Below are positions 34,501-48,166 of a DNA stretch of 64,000 nt, piece after piece. The first letter of the stretch is position 1. Each line of letters begins with the position of its first letter. The translations under genes and the position numbers were made by a program. The notes beneath the pieces were generated by a model. It was not told where the DNA came from and did not search any database. It was given only the letters and a program-made list of their open reading frames with translations. The stretch spans positions 77,715,501-77,779,500 of the forward strand of contig CM027378.1 of NCBI GenBank assembly GCA_015680905.1, written 5' to 3'. Source of the DNA: Coptis chinensis. Lineage: Eukaryota > Streptophyta > Magnoliopsida > Ranunculales > Ranunculaceae.

Positions 34501-35012
34501 CCATTGGACGCTCTCTTGAGCTTCAAAGTTCTATTAAGTATTCAACAATTAAAATAAAGACTTTCAATGCTTAACTAAAAAACTATACTAACATCTAACC
34601 AAATCAAAAAATTCCACGTGGCCTAGAAAAAATAACCCGACATAGGAAAAGGAAAAACTAAGCGCGAACAAAAACTCTGACAGTAAAGCTTTTGTGAAAT
34701 AGAGTAAAAATATAACTACTCACCTTAACTAACAGCTCGACGAATTCCTCCTAGCCTGAACCGTTGGTTCCCACTCTCTAGCAAACCAGCTTCTCTCTCT
34801 GCCTCCATTTTTATTATTTTTTTATTCTCTAAAAACCCTATTATCTAGAACAATGTGATTATATACTTGAGTTTGAAACCCAAGCCCAACACAGACTCGG
34901 GCCCATAAACTAGGCCCACATATCCCAAATCCAATCCAACGACTTTTAAATAAATAATTAAATTAATTAATTAATAAATAGATAAATACGTATTTTAAAT
35001 ACGGGCATTACA
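31548..35012. mobile_element. 3.47-kb TG...CA insertion, probable solo LTR
   Basis: The element begins TGTCACACCCCG, ends CGGGCATTACA and is flanked by the 5-bp duplication CCTTC (31543-31547 and 35013-35017). Removing it rejoins the PMD coding sequence. No primer-binding site, polypurine tract or retroelement protein is seen inside. The TG...CA ends with a 5-bp duplication fit a solo LTR left by recombination, and LTRs of several kb with TGT(A/C)ACACCCC starts are known from some chromoviruses (Del/Tekay type). That family label is an inference. It contains a GGGCCCAA-rich segment near 33720-33860 and a minus-strand TATA-like site at 34858-34866. A non-autonomous LTR-type element with undetected LTRs is an alternative. 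Confidence 0.65.
31990..32175. repeat. Three ~75-bp units with ttagttcctccaccgaggcgcctta
   Basis: The phrase gttcctccaccgaggcgcc occurs at about 32007, 32071 (variant) and 32149 (variant with a short deletion), each followed by ttaac/ttagg. It lies inside the probable solo LTR. Confidence 0.75.
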
Positions 35013-36204
35013 CCTTCTCAGCAAACTGGCTCCGCAGGAATTCCAGCCTTACCTTTGAAATGAATTGGCTCGCGTCCATCTCCGCTTTAATCACAGGCTT
35101 CGAGACACCCAGAACACGGTGTAGGAGACTCTCCGATTGTTCACGGGTCAACTCTGTGTTCCCTCTCACTGCTTTGCCTCTAATTACGAAGCCTAGGATT
35201 TGGGAGACATCATCCAAAGTCACAGTCATCTCCCCAAATGGCATATGGAAGGTGTTGGTCTCTGGATGCCACCTCTCCACAAACGCAGAGACCAACGCCG
35301 GATCTTGATGTTTGTAACACCCAAATACCAGATCATAAAACCCAGTCCTTTTAAGCTGATTTTCAAATCCGAGAGATCTTTTGAACTCATTATTGAGATC
35401 CCATTGGCTTAACTTGGATAGATGTGGAATACACTTCAACACTCCGTGCTCCGCCTGAAACAACAAAGACTCAATGAGGAGAAGCAAAAGGTTTTGTAAA
35501 GACAAAGGAAAATCGAGATACTAAGTCTATGATAATACCTTATTTTACCAAACATCACGAGCCACATGCACCAAATAGTCATACAGAAGCTCTAACTCAG
35601 TAGGGCCACCACCATATACACCTCGTGTGTACTCCAAATCATCCTTGGATTTTCTCACATAGTCTACCACTGGAGGTGCTTCGACTTCGACCGGTGCTTC
35701 AACTTCCATCAATTCTTCTTCTTCCAAATCATCATCCTCCTCCTCTTCATCACCATCATCATCCCCATCATCTCCATCCTCACCACCATCATCCCCATCA
35801 TCATTAACTATACTCTTCCCACAATCCATTGCTACATTTACATCTACATCTAAATCTTTATCTACATTAATATCACCCTCACTCTCAGTTTCACTCTCAC
35901 TCTCAGTATCTATATTACTCGGAACAACCTCATTGTGGTCCCATCTAGGTAATGAGGGCGAGGTGCCCGCACTCCTTTTTCTCTTCTTCTCTCCTTCTAC
36001 ATCACCTACATTTGTAGGATCATCATCTGCTTTTCTATCGCTTCTACAGATTAAAGTCGTTGTTTTCAACCCCCCATCTCTCTTCTTCTCAGGCTTAGGC
36101 GCGTCACCGCGACCAGAAGAGGAACCGCCGCCACCAAACAACTTCTTTACACCCTTGAATGTAGTTTTTGCTACATTCTTGACATTCTTTGATCGAGGAT
36201 CCAT

Positions 36205-38577
36205 TGCTACAAAGAAAGATAAAACAAGTATTAGTAACTATAATAAGTTTAATCAAATCTACACCTATGTTAGAAACTTGGTTACCTAAATACTAAACAT
36301 AACATAACATAACTTCAACCACCCTAATTTAGTCCCCTCTACCATCAACATCCAACAAATACCTAAACAAAAACAATGAAATACAACTACCAACTGAAAC
36401 CAGGTACTTAAGAACCAACAAGTGCTCGACGAGTCTTTTAGAGAAAATTTGCAACAATTAATAAGTTACATAAAAAGCAGGAAGAGTTGGATACAACACT
36501 GGGAAAAACCATAACCAAATAAACCCAATTAAACAGTAAAATACATTAAATCTCAAAAGCAATCAAGTAGTGGTAACATGTGAGTTCAAAAAGCTCAAAC
36601 CATACTAAGAAGAATGAGAAACAAAAAACAGAGACAGAATAAAAAAAAAAGCATACACATATAACCTCCACTGTCCCAAAGTATAAGAAGATATGATTTC
36701 TTACTACTTTGTATGCCTTTGTAGAAGGAACGTACATCAAGTGAAGAAGTCTGTCTTAGCTGGGTTCACATGAAGTGATATGATCTCTTTGGCCACAGGA
36801 GCTGTAATGAATCTTAGCTAGCTAGGTGTTTTCTACTTTTCTCCACATAGGATCACTATAATTTTTAGTGCCTAAATACATTTCATAATCAAAGTTCAAA
36901 TATATTTCCGGAAGCCTTTGAAATTTTACTCATATCAAGCTTAAAGGGCGACTGAATGTTTCATTCTTCATTACATAAAGTCCACTTACATAATTACATG
37001 GGCTCACATACTAGTATACTACATTACTACTACTATAAGTGCTATTTCTACGGCAGCTCAATTCCTATGGAAGTATGGAACAGAATCTAATTTACCGGAT
37101 GTAAGATTGGCCAGTAATATAACTACTTTATCTTGATGTGTTAGATGCCTGTTTTTGCAATACAAAAGGAACATGCCTCTATGATAAGCAACCAAGTCGT
37201 GGTCTACACTCTACAGTTGAATATAAGCATACTCATGCCCAGTTATGAGTTTTGAGTTACAGGTTTTCATACAAAACTTAACAAGTGAAGAATTGTAAAC
37301 TAAAGTAACCAAAAAGCTTCAATGAAATAGCACAATTCATACTTCACGTCGATTTGAGATTACGACATGGTCGACAGGTAATGACAAAAAAATCAATTTC
37401 TAGAAATCTTGACTTTCTTCAAGGCATGAGTTCATAAGTGGAAAAACGATTGGCCAGTTACAAAAACATAGATTAAAATACTACGAATGCAATCATTATA
37501 TACAAAGGCCAATTATTTATGAATTTATTACGCAATCACTGGCCAATCGAAAATTGCGAATCAGAATTAAAAAATCATTGTTATACTACGATTAAAAAAT
37601 TCGTTGTTATACTACGATCGTACTACGATTATATTTCGAAATATTATAACAACAATTAAAAAATCATTGTTATACTATGCCAGTGATAACAAAATTCTTT
37701 CTAAAAATAATTGTTTAATAATTGTTTAATCAAGTTGCAACTGAACCAAGGTTATCAACAAGTCCTTTCTCACCGTCAACATGTAGGTTATCAACTATAG
37801 TTTACCTTGAAAATGCATATCCAAATGCGGATTAAAATCGATGCCACAGTCCAAATGCAGATCCAATATCCAAATGCTGTCTTTGAATCAAAATGAAACT
37901 CGAATTAAAACGACCCATCCAAAATAAAACTCGAATTAAAACGAACAAGCCAAAATAAAGGTCGAAGGTTTTGAGTTTGCTTACCAGGAGACGACAGCTT
38001 GTGGGTCTTGAATTATTAAACTACAAGAAAACAAAGAAAACAAAGGTTTGGTTTCGAGTTTTTGAGGTTACAAAGCTCGAAGGGTTTCGCGAGAAAGATG
38101 ATATTGGGAAAAGGTTTTCCCTGTTTCGCAATTTAGTGGGGGGGGGGGTGTATTGGGCTTTTTGTTGGGCTTTGCTGTTTGGGTTTGGGTTGGAGGCTGC
38201 CCAATCCAATTCTAGTGGCGCCCGAAACTGAAATTTTCACAAAATCTCAGAATCTGATAGGCTGAATATGCTGACATATTCGTAAAGTTCCCCATACCAG
38301 TTTTTAAAAGGGATATTCATTCCACCAGATCCCACAGAATATCACAAAAGGCTGTACGAGTCATTTCGGCATATTCAGTTAAAAGTTAAAAATCGTAATT
38401 GAGTAATTGATGTGACATTTATTAGTAACTACAAATAGACAATCTAAGCGTTATCCCATCACGTACTATCGAAAAGCGTGCCGTAATCATTTCCCTCTCT
38501 CCAAAAATAGACAAACGAAAAAAGATCAGATAAGAGAGAAAAAAAAAATTTATAATTTTATTTTTTCTTCGTAAGCC
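36205..38577. other. Intergenic region between PMD and LACS genes
   Basis: The region carries the divergent upstream sequences of the PMD gene (left) and LACS gene (right). A small repeat of aaaaatcattgttatactacgat occurs three to four times at about 37570-37680. A G-run is at 38141-38150. Sequence near 38490-38577 is CT-rich then T-rich and looks like the LACS leader. No clear TATA box could be assigned. No other gene is seen. Confidence 0.4.
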
Positions 38578-41500
38578 ATGGAATCAAAAGCTGAACGTAG
38601 ATTGAAAGCAATTCAAAACCATCTTATTTCTTCAACAATTGAATCATCAAACTCTTCTTTACAACTCCAAACCAATCGAACTGCCGGCGAATATGTTTAT
38701 GGTAATAATAATTGTTATATTTTATTTTATTCATATCTGATCTTCTAGCTTAGTAGAATTGACACGTAGGCAATAGTTTTTCATTTGCCAGATTCCACAT
38801 ATATGTTGATGTATTGAAATGGGTATTTATTTGAAATCTTGAGCAGAGCAGGGTTACAGTGTAGTTCTTCCAGAAAAGTTGCATACAGGGAAGTGGAATG
38901 TATACAGGTAAGCTCCACTTTTTGGGTTTTTAAACCAATAGCTTAAGACTGCTTCCTTCTGTCTGTTGGTTGATATATATCGTTTTGTGATTCCAGATCA
39001 GCGCGGTGTCCTTTGAAGCTTGTCGGTAGATTTCCTGACCATCCTGAAATTACAACTTTGCATGACAATTTTGTGTGAGTATTCTTTTGTTCTTTTCAAT
39101 TACAAATGACCTGCGTTTATTTGAATCTAAATGTTGAATATACTGTCTCTATTATTGTTTAACATAGGCACGCTGTTGAAACGTTCCAAGATAACAAGTA
39201 TTTGGGCACACGAATACGAGTGGACGGAACAGTTGGAGAGTATGTTTATGTTCCATTTTTTTTTTTGCAATCTTTGTTTCTTAGTTCGTAATTTGAATTT
39301 CCATTATCTTGATTTTTATTTATACTTTGCACTTAAAAAGGTACAAATGGATGACATATGGAGAAGCAGGTACTGCCCGATCAGCAATAGGATCTGGTCT
39401 TGCGTTTCATGGGATACCAAACGTGAGTTTGTGTTGGAACATGGTTTTTTCTCTTCTACTTTGTTTTGATATTAGGCTTACTCTTCCTGATCGTATGCAT
39501 GATTCATGGAAATAGACTTTGTACAAAACCAGTACAACTTAGTTGTCCTCAGACTACATTTGTTAACAGGGAGCTAGCGTTGGATTATATTTTATTAACA
39601 GACCAGAGTGGCTTATTGTTGATCATGCTTGCTCGGCGTATTCTTATATTTCGGTGCCTTTATATGATACTCTTGGTATGTTCTTTCTTACATGCAAAGT
39701 GATTTAGCGTCTAATATGTGGACCTTCCAGTTGATCTTGTTTATCTTTTGTTTGTATAATTCCCAATATATTCAGGTCCAGATGCCGTTAAGTTTATTGT
39801 GAATCACGCTGTTGTACAAGTCATCTTTTGTGTCCCACAGACATTGAATACTGTAAGGCCTGCTCATGACCCTCTGTTCTGTCCTTTGTTTGTTATTTCC
39901 TCTTTATTTTTAATTTTATTGTTGCTAACGCTTGGTCCTGGACTGCAAGTGCTTCTACTCCATGTTTCATGTTTGTTACCTTAAATTTGCAGATGCTGAC
40001 GTATTTGTCTGAGATTCCATCCGTACGTCTAATAGTGGTATGTGTGTGACTGGTCTGTGAAATTAATCCATGTAGGGGTTTCAGAGTACAATAGATGTTG
40101 TTTTCTGTAACCTTTCCAGTTGTTTTCTCTCTAACAGGTGGTAGGAGGAATAGATGAACACATGCCGTCTCTTCCATCATCAAGTGGGGTCGAGGTTATA
40201 TCATATTCGAAACTACTCAATCAGGTAATCTTTCATTATTTAAAAATGTTATTCAGATGTATGCTATGCTGTTTATCTGGAGAAGCCAACAAACTAAATT
40301 CTGTGATTGTGTTACTTAATTCTTAAACGAATATTTAATAGTGCTTGGATTATTAACCTTTCTATTTAGAGTAAGGGGTAACTAACTTGATTGCGTTCTA
40401 TTTGATGATGACTGAATCTTACGTATTGACTTAATTCGTTGAGATGTGTTGACCATTTGAGAGACATTTCAAAAGGATCTACTGCTAGAACAAGCAGATA
40501 ATGCGTGGCACCATCTTTTCTTTGGCCAATCTTTTCAAAAATTCTTAACTTCATGTAAGATACACAACAAGTTCGTATCCTGTAAGAAAACCGAATTAAT
40601 ACGTTCGAAGGTAATTGAAGACTCAAGACCGTGCCCATTTATTTGCCTTCATAACTTATTAACTTGTGCATGCATGTCAATTTATGAAATTTTAATTGAT
40701 GACTTGTCCAGATGCATTAGATTTGAGCTAGATAAGTCCTCTAATAAATTTTTTATTGGTTTAGTTTCTGTTTCCGTTGTAGGCCTTCTCGCTCTTCAGT
40801 TTTGTCTTTGTTTTTTTGTTATCTGTTTTTGATAAATTTTCTTTATTGACCATATGATGTGATTTAGGGTACATAATAATTAATTAGACTAGTTTCTTAT
40901 TAGGTTATTTTATTTACGAAATTAGGTATTGGTTTTAGTTTCCTTTTCCATTTGTTTCCAAATTGTAAGCCATCTAAGGCTATAAATAACCATGTAGGTC
41001 TTTGTCCATAGTAGTTTTGGAGATTGAATTGAATTGGTTTTATTGAGAATTCGTGGAATTCGATTTCATCAAAAAAAATATGCTATGTCGGATGATTCTG
41101 TACAGATACAGTGCTATATGTCTTTCAATCTCTTCTCAGTATGCAACAATCCTGTACACTTGGCTAACTGTTTCACCTCTAAATTTTAAAACATAGGGGC
41201 GCAGTAATCTTCAACCTTTTTACCCTCCAAAACCAGAAGATATTGCCACCATCTGCTATACAAGCGGTACTACGGGACCACCGAAGGTATTGTATGAGTG
41301 TCCTATAAGGCTATAAGCTTTATTTTCATATAAGGGACATTTCCCTTAACATCTTGAACCTGGAATTGCTATTACATTCTTTTAACATCATAAGATACTT
41401 TTGCTGTGTGCAGGGAGCGGTGTTAAGCCATGAAAACTTAATTGCTAACACTTCTGGTACCAGTATTTCAGTCAAATTCTTCCCTTCAGACGTGTAAGTG

Positions 41501-44500
41501 TGTACCTTTGTTAGTGTTTAGATATACTGCAACCATTATCAATGACTCTATTTCTGGTTTTCTGCCTAGCTACTATTCCTTTTTTGAAATGATCCATATT
41601 CTTTGCAGCTACATATCTTATCTTCCTTTGGCACACATATATGAACGGGCTAACCAAGTCATGTCAGTGTACTATGGAACTGCTGTTGGTTTCTATCAGG
41701 GGGTATGAGATCTGACTCGTGGAGTTTTGACATTATGTTCTATATGTTATTTGGTACCTTACTCGCACTATTTTCTATGCCAGTTGCTTGGTTGGAGTGC
41801 CTCTACTGTAGTAGGCTATACGGGAAATATAACAACTATATTTTGTATATATAAATTTAAGAGTCCAATTCATACATTTGCTGCCTCTTCAGGGGTTTTT
41901 GCTCTTGAGGTTTTCATTTGTTTTCTAATATGCTAAGTGAGGACAATTCCTATTCAGATTAAAAAAAAAAAATCATGATTGTCATTTTTCCTTCCTTTTC
42001 CCTTTCTGCTGTTGCTACTTTCTTTTTTTCTTATTTTACTGCTCATGCTACCTTCTTCATCCGCATTTTATTATTTCTTTTTGTTGCTTTCACTGCAAGA
42101 ATGTTTGAATATTTATTGGCGCTTTATTCTTTCTTTATTTTCGTTGTTGATGTCTTACTTGCAGAGGAGATGCAAATCTATGATATTGTATTTCTTGTCG
42201 TTTCTTCACTGTCGCACGTGCTTTGAGTATGCAACATGTTTTGCTACATGGTGTTAGATTCTTGTTTATTGCAATTTGCTTCACTCTGGTGTGCTCCCTC
42301 ATACCTCACCTCAGGCGATATAGTGCTTTGGCACCTTGGGTTTGGCTTACTCTCCTTAAGCTCTTACTTTTGGAGTTAAGTGGGTCTAGTCCTTTGTTTG
42401 CTCTCACACCCCCACTTTGTGAATACAAGCTTTCTGTTTTCTACATTTTCGTGCTATTTTGGTAAACCACTTAAAGTAGGTCTCAAATAGCTCATCTACC
42501 CCATATGCAACCATTGCAAGCTTATTCTCCATTCATATGCAGGACAATTTGAAACTGATGGATGACATGGCAGCTCTAAGACCAACAATATTCTGTAGTG
42601 TTCCCCGACTATATAACAGAATCTATGCTGGGTAGTTAATGAACTAACTAACTTCGTCAATTTTGTTAAAATTTCTATAATTGTAGTTATGAATTTTGAA
42701 TGATCATGTCTTACTTTGATTGCTGCAGAATTATAAATGCAGTAAAGACATCAGGGGTTCTAAGAGAGAGATTATTTAACGCTGCCTTCAATGCCAAGAA
42801 GCAAGCCATAATTAGTGGTAAGAAAAGTCAAAATTGGGCATATTTTTCAGATAGCTGTTGAACGTTCCTGTTGAAGTGTTATTATTTAGCTACTTTGAGA
42901 TTTAATATAATAATATCAAATGTGAATAGGAGCCGTATAGTTTTATGTTATAAGATTCCATTTCCCCAACCCATATCTTTGGTTTGATTGGATGTTTAAA
43001 GGGTTATCTTTTGGTATTTTGTATAATACCAAAATTGTCCTCTTGGAGAACATGAAGTTTTAAGAAAAGAGTCACCTTGAGGTCCATTCGTATACCCCCT
43101 TCACCAACTCGCATTAGCTGTAGCTGAATACAAGTGGATTGGAGTGGAAGAAAAAGATGACAGCTATAGTCTCTTTGTTTAGACCGCCTGGGAAGAAGAC
43201 CAGATTTTTTTTCCAAAAAGGCAGTTTTGGTACTATGCAAAATATCAACGTTTTGGTCACATTCAGATAATAGAAGAGGGGGGTATCTGCTATACTGGGG
43301 GTTCTAGTCAAAACAGGTACAAGCTTTGGGTCCAATCCCCCCATTTTAATTGAATAAATTAATAACTCTTAAATTTGAAGAATCCAACTCAAGTCCATTT
43401 AGCGATGAGTGGAGCGCTCAGGAACGTATATACTCCTATGCAAGCCTATAAATATCTCATGTGGGACTATACCAAACATCTCAACATGCCCACTCATGTT
43501 TGGCATTACTTGAGCCTAACAAGTGGTCGAACATTGTTGGGCGAGTCTAACTGAAATACTCTGCTCTAATACCATCTTAAACTTCGGAGCTTCCAGCTCA
43601 AAATGAATTGACGATGGTTTAAATGTCATATGTTGGAATATACTAAACATCTCAACATAAACATTTAATAAAGTTACACGGGTTTTGTTTCTGACAGTGA
43701 TAATGCTGATAGAGTTGGAAAACTGAATATGGATTGCATTCTTCTTAAGAGGAGTATGGGGCGTTTGGCTGAGAGAAGGCTTTCTTTGATACCATTGTTG
43801 ATATCTAACGTTTATTATTTGGTGGTCCCAGATGTGGATAGAGCTTATATGGCTACATTTTTGAGTCATATGTTTTTAAATATAGGGAGATCTTGTTCAT
43901 GTGGTTTAATGAGGTCGGCTGCTTTGTGTATGATTTTATTTGTTTCTCTGTTTGTGATTTAAACTTAAAAAGGTCATGTTGACGTTTCATTTTCTTTTTT
44001 GTTCCTTCTCTTGCAAAATAAACTAATTCAGCATAAAATTTCAAACATGCAGTCAATTTGACATCCGTGCTCTTATACATGTTATAATTATTTGGTTCTG
44101 AACTTTTCTGTCGATAACTCATCCATTTTTTATTGTTAAGATATTATTGCTTTAGACATGTATTCTCTGTGCAGTATCTCGTGCTGGAAATTGAAACTAA
44201 TTAAGTTGTTATTACACATTTTATTTCAGGTAAGAAACCATCTCCAATGTGGGACAGATTGGTATTCAATAAGATAAGGGCAAAATTAGGTGGAAGGGTC
44301 CGATATATGATTTCGGGCTCTGCGCCTTTGTCTCCTGACGTCATGGACTTTTTGAGGGTGTAAGTTAATGCAAATTTGCTCAGAATACATACATCTAATA
44401 TATTTTTTCTACCTTTGGTCACTTGGAGTATTTGTTGTTTCATAATTAACTTTATGAATCACTTCCCAGATGCTTTGGTTGTAGCGTTCTTGAAGGATAT

Positions 44501-47500
44501 GGAATGACTGAAACTAGCTGTGTTATAAGCTCAATGGACGAGGCTGATACGTTATCTGGTCATGTTGGTTCTCCTATTCCCGCTTGTGGTAAGCTGTTGT
44601 TTTATAACTTATTAATCAGGTTTCTTATTTCTTGGTTCTTCAGTTCCAATGCAGTTCGTAACTCAATGATAAAACTGATGTGCATGTTCTAGGTTTATTC
44701 ATTACATGGGTTAAAAACATGGCATTTTTCTGTAGTTTTTTTTTCTTGGTATGACTATTGACTGAAATGGCAATTGATAAAGGATGTCATATAATCATAT
44801 TGTGTTTAACGAAGTCTTTCTATGCATTTTTTTTCGTTCTTACAATAAATTTCTTTATCACTCATTACATAAATTTTTATTTATTTCGAAAGAAATTGCA
44901 AGTACTATATTAAGGGGCTCTTTATCTTGATTGTAAAGACATATTATAACTTATTATAATCTTACTTCTATTTAAATAATTCCTCCACCAACTGTGTTTT
45001 TTACACTACATTGACATTTTTTTCCCAATTTTATCCTCATCATTTTCTTGATATTACAATACACAAAACAGAATACAATCAGTAAATTGAATTTCAGATA
45101 AGAGTAAATATGTAATTCCACCCTTGTGTCCCTAAACTATTCCTATTCAAATTCATAAATTACCAGATAAGATACATTTTCTTCCACTTTTATCCTCATT
45201 TATTTCTGCTTTGAACATCGCTCTAAGCAAAATAATTAGTAAATCTGAATTTAAAGAGGGGCAAAAATGTCATTCACCTTCATCATACTTTTCTATAGAC
45301 ACGTGGGCCCCGAAATTTGTCTTCATTAGGTCACCTTTGCTGGCTTTGCATGACACATGTTTGAAAAGCAAGAAGTAAAAAAAAATATATATTTGTAAAA
45401 GCATATATAGGCACACTTATATTGTTTTACTTTTTATTTATATATTCTCTTATGTTTCGGAATTTATTTGGGTATCCCAAGGTTCCATACTGAAATTAGT
45501 GCCTCTAACCTGTGAGTTGTAAACTGTGCATGAGACCCTTGTATAGAAATGACGGGAACGCATCACATCATAACCTTTACTTTTGCATTAGTGGCAGCTA
45601 TGTGTACCCCCTTAGTGGATTTAATTATCAGCGGAGTGTGCATCCTGAAAAGCTTTTTGCTTCGTCGCAAATGTCTTTGGCTTTTTCTATTTTTGGTTTT
45701 TTTCTAGTCATTGGAAATGTTTTTTCTTATACAGGGTTATTGGGTTTCTGTTTCTTGATTGGTGATGTTTTCTCTATTTCTTCTGTTTCAGAAATCAAGC
45801 TTGTCGATGTTCCTGAAATGAATTACACTTTTGAGGATAAGCCCTATCCTCGTGGAGAAATCTGTGTCAGAGGTCCTATTATTTTCAAAGGCTATTATAA
45901 AGATGAAGTGCAGACGTACTTAACTAACTTGTTTTGATATCTTTGCTATTAGATTTTGTTTTTGATTGCAAGAATCTGACTTGTATATCAATCATACTGG
46001 ACAGGAGGGAAGTAATCGATCAAGATGGTTGGCTGCATACAGGAGACATAGGGTTGTGGTTTTCTGGAGGACGCCTCAAAATCATTGATAGGTAAAATAA
46101 CCCGCGATTTATTTTGAGTAACTTATGGAATAAATTCTTGAATTGTTTGTTCTTTACTTCTATAAAGTAAAGTTTTGTTCAAGAAGTATATAATTTTCAA
46201 GAATTGTATGACGTTAAAAGCACTCGCAACAAATACAATGACCAATGACGCATGAAGCAGCTTTAATACGATAAAGAGCAGAACTACAGGCATATCCCTT
46301 TTATTTTATTAGGAATGCTATGTAGTTTATCCCAAGTCAATTTATATATAGCCCCTAGTCTGGCATCTAGAGGAGGTCGGGCACCCCTGTTCTTTTGTTT
46401 GGATAGTGCTTCGGCAAAATCCCTGATTGACCTTTGTATGTGTTAGTCCCATTGAGGGAGTCCCTCCATTTTTGTGGGAGTGACTCCCTTTTTGCTTACT
46501 AAAAAAACGTAAATAATAAGTCAATTTATATAGTATAGTGTCACTCACATCAGTAGTGACCTCATCTGTTTGACTGCCTACTCAGCTTCATACCTTCACT
46601 AGTCCTCCAGACCCTGCTCTGATGTGAGGCATAATCCCATCTGAGGTCATCTTGGGCTCTTGCTCTTCTAGTGGATCCCACGTTCCCACGTACACTTAAG
46701 TTCAAACTTAGTTCTCATAAGCATAGAATTTAAGAACCCCCCAAATAAAGTGGTGCTACACTTCCATGACATTACTTTTTTGTTGAGGATCTTGTGGTAC
46801 CCAGTTTCACTATAATTTTTTGTTAATATGACTCTAACCAATAGCTCAGGAAAAGTGACTTGTGATAATTAATTTATACCATTTTACTAATAGGTTCTTC
46901 TGAAACCTTAACAGGAAAAAGAACATCTTTAAATTGGCACAGGGAGAGTACATAGCACCAGAGAAGATTGAAAATGTTTATGCCAAGTGCAAATTTGTTG
47001 CCCAATGTTTTGTGTATGGTAAGTAATTGTGTGTTATTTTGTGCCTTTATACTGCAACATTTATTTTCCTTTTCAGAAATTATAATGAATTTTTTTCTGG
47101 GGAATAGGTGACAGCTTAAACTCAAGCTTAGTAGCTGTTGTTGCAGTGGATCAAGAGGTCTTAAAAGCTTGGGCTGCGTCTGAAGGCATACAGGTAGTTT
47201 TCTTCACAAACCGTGGTGAAGCACCAGGATTTTTGCCTGAGTTGTTTCTATATGATCTACTTTTTCCGTACCTGCAACTATTGGTATAAAAATGACAGTG
47301 ATTGATTGCTTTGTGAATACATCAATCTATATAATCATCCAAGATTCAAGTACAGATTCAAACCTACATTGCATACGAGAGGCAATTCAGTCAAAAATCC
47401 AAACTTGTTCGTTAACCATAACGTGCATTCTTGAGTTGTTAGCAGGTTTTGATTTAGAAAGGTTTTGGATAAATGTCTAAATTATCTCCAGTTTGATAAG

Positions 47501-48166
47501 AAAGACATACAATATTTTAAAGAAACATCTGAAATGAAATCCTTTACCTGGTTTTAGGATCTTTTACATGACTATTCCATCCAACTGCCCATATTTGAAA
47601 CTGACAAAATTCTTATTAAGGTTGTGAATAAGTAGAAAATCATTACTTAGCAAAAAAAAAAGTAGAAAATCGTTAATTCTGTTTAATGACACATGCACAG
47701 TATGGAGATTTAGGACAACTGTGCAAGGATCCAAGAGCAAGGGCAGGTGTCCTAGCTGATCTGGATGCTCTTGGCAGGGAAGCTCAGGTACTGTGCCTCG
47801 ACAGACACTCTTTTCTCCTTCGAAAACATGCTTCCTGGGTTTTCTAATGTTTGACTTTTCATTTATTTTATCTTTGCAGTTGAGAGGTTTTGAGTCTGTT
47901 AAAGCTGTAACTTTAGTGCTTGAACCATTCACCTTGGAGAATGGCCTTCTTACTCCAACATTTAAAGTGAGTAATTTGTTTCAAGGTTTAACAACTGCAT
48001 TATCTTGAACTGAAATCAAAGTTTGTTATTTAAGAGGCTTTGCTGTGTTCTGTGTTTTACCATCTTCCAGATAAAAAGACCTCAAGCAAAGGCTTACTTT
48101 GCAAAAGCAATATCAGACATGTATGCAGAGCTTGCCACGTCTGATCCAACACCACAGAAACTATGA
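38578..48166 (+). CDS. LACS7: Peroxisomal long-chain acyl-CoA synthetase (LACS6/7 type)
   Basis: This enzyme activates long-chain fatty acids with ATP and CoA for peroxisomal beta-oxidation, for example of seed oil. I resolved 23 exons with GT/AG introns: 38578-38701, 38847-38907, 38997-39074, 39168-39239, 39341-39422, 39570-39675, 39776-39852, 39993-40037, 40138-40224, 41197-41286, 41414-41493, 41609-41702, 42543-42631, 42729-42817, 44230-44359, 44470-44588, 45792-45915, 46005-46091, 46915-47018, 47108-47193, 47701-47787, 47880-47966, 48071-48166. They total 2094 nt, 697 codons plus stop, close to the family's ~700. Visible motifs: PTS2 signal RLKAIQNHL (residues 8-16), AMP-binding [11 protein letters not shown] (265-275), YGMTET (445-450), GWLHTGD (524-530), IDRKKN (543-548). 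No internal stop or frameshift. The C-terminus is PQKL and not the SKL known from LACS7, so the LACS6-versus-LACS7 label is uncertain. Confidence 0.95.

Larger units (their letters stand above)
30250..36204 (-). pseudogene. Plant-mobile-domain (PMD) gene, split by an insertion
   Basis: This minus-strand gene starts at 36204 with MDPRSKNVKNVAKTTFKGVK, then a long acidic region (D/E runs) and YDYLVHVARDVW near 35550. The PMD domain follows at 35462-35013 (HGVLKCIPHLSKLSQWD, GFYDLVFGCYK, FVERWHPETNTFHMPFGEM, VTLDDVSQILG). It is cut at EKV by the element at 31548-35012 and resumes at 31547 with YYLTKLLKFKEIGKYAWGAS, FLYRGLGTATRVKVKGV and GFLTLLQ, then 30965-30735 (VDWCPYDNVRVIRPV) and 30730-30500. 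PMD proteins (aminotransferase-like domain) include transcriptional silencing factors and many transposon-carried copies. The join between exons 1 and 2 appears out of frame and stops occur near the junction, so it is called a pseudogene. It converges on the MULE transposase. Confidence 0.8.

Noticed and set aside
34040-34519. A 159-codon plus-strand frame rich in Thr, Pro and Gln
   Set aside because: It lies inside the probable solo LTR, has no recognisable domain, and its composition follows the C-rich strand.
35625-35807. His/Pro-rich plus-strand frame
   Set aside because: It is the antisense of the acidic D/E run of the PMD protein.
41975-42465. Hydrophobic plus-strand frames
   Set aside because: They lie in intron 12 of the LACS gene and reflect T-rich intron sequence.
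43380-43700. Insertion within LACS intron 14
   Set aside because: Phrases such as catctcaaca...tggaatatactaaacatctcaacat look repeat-derived, but I found no ends or duplication to support a specific element.
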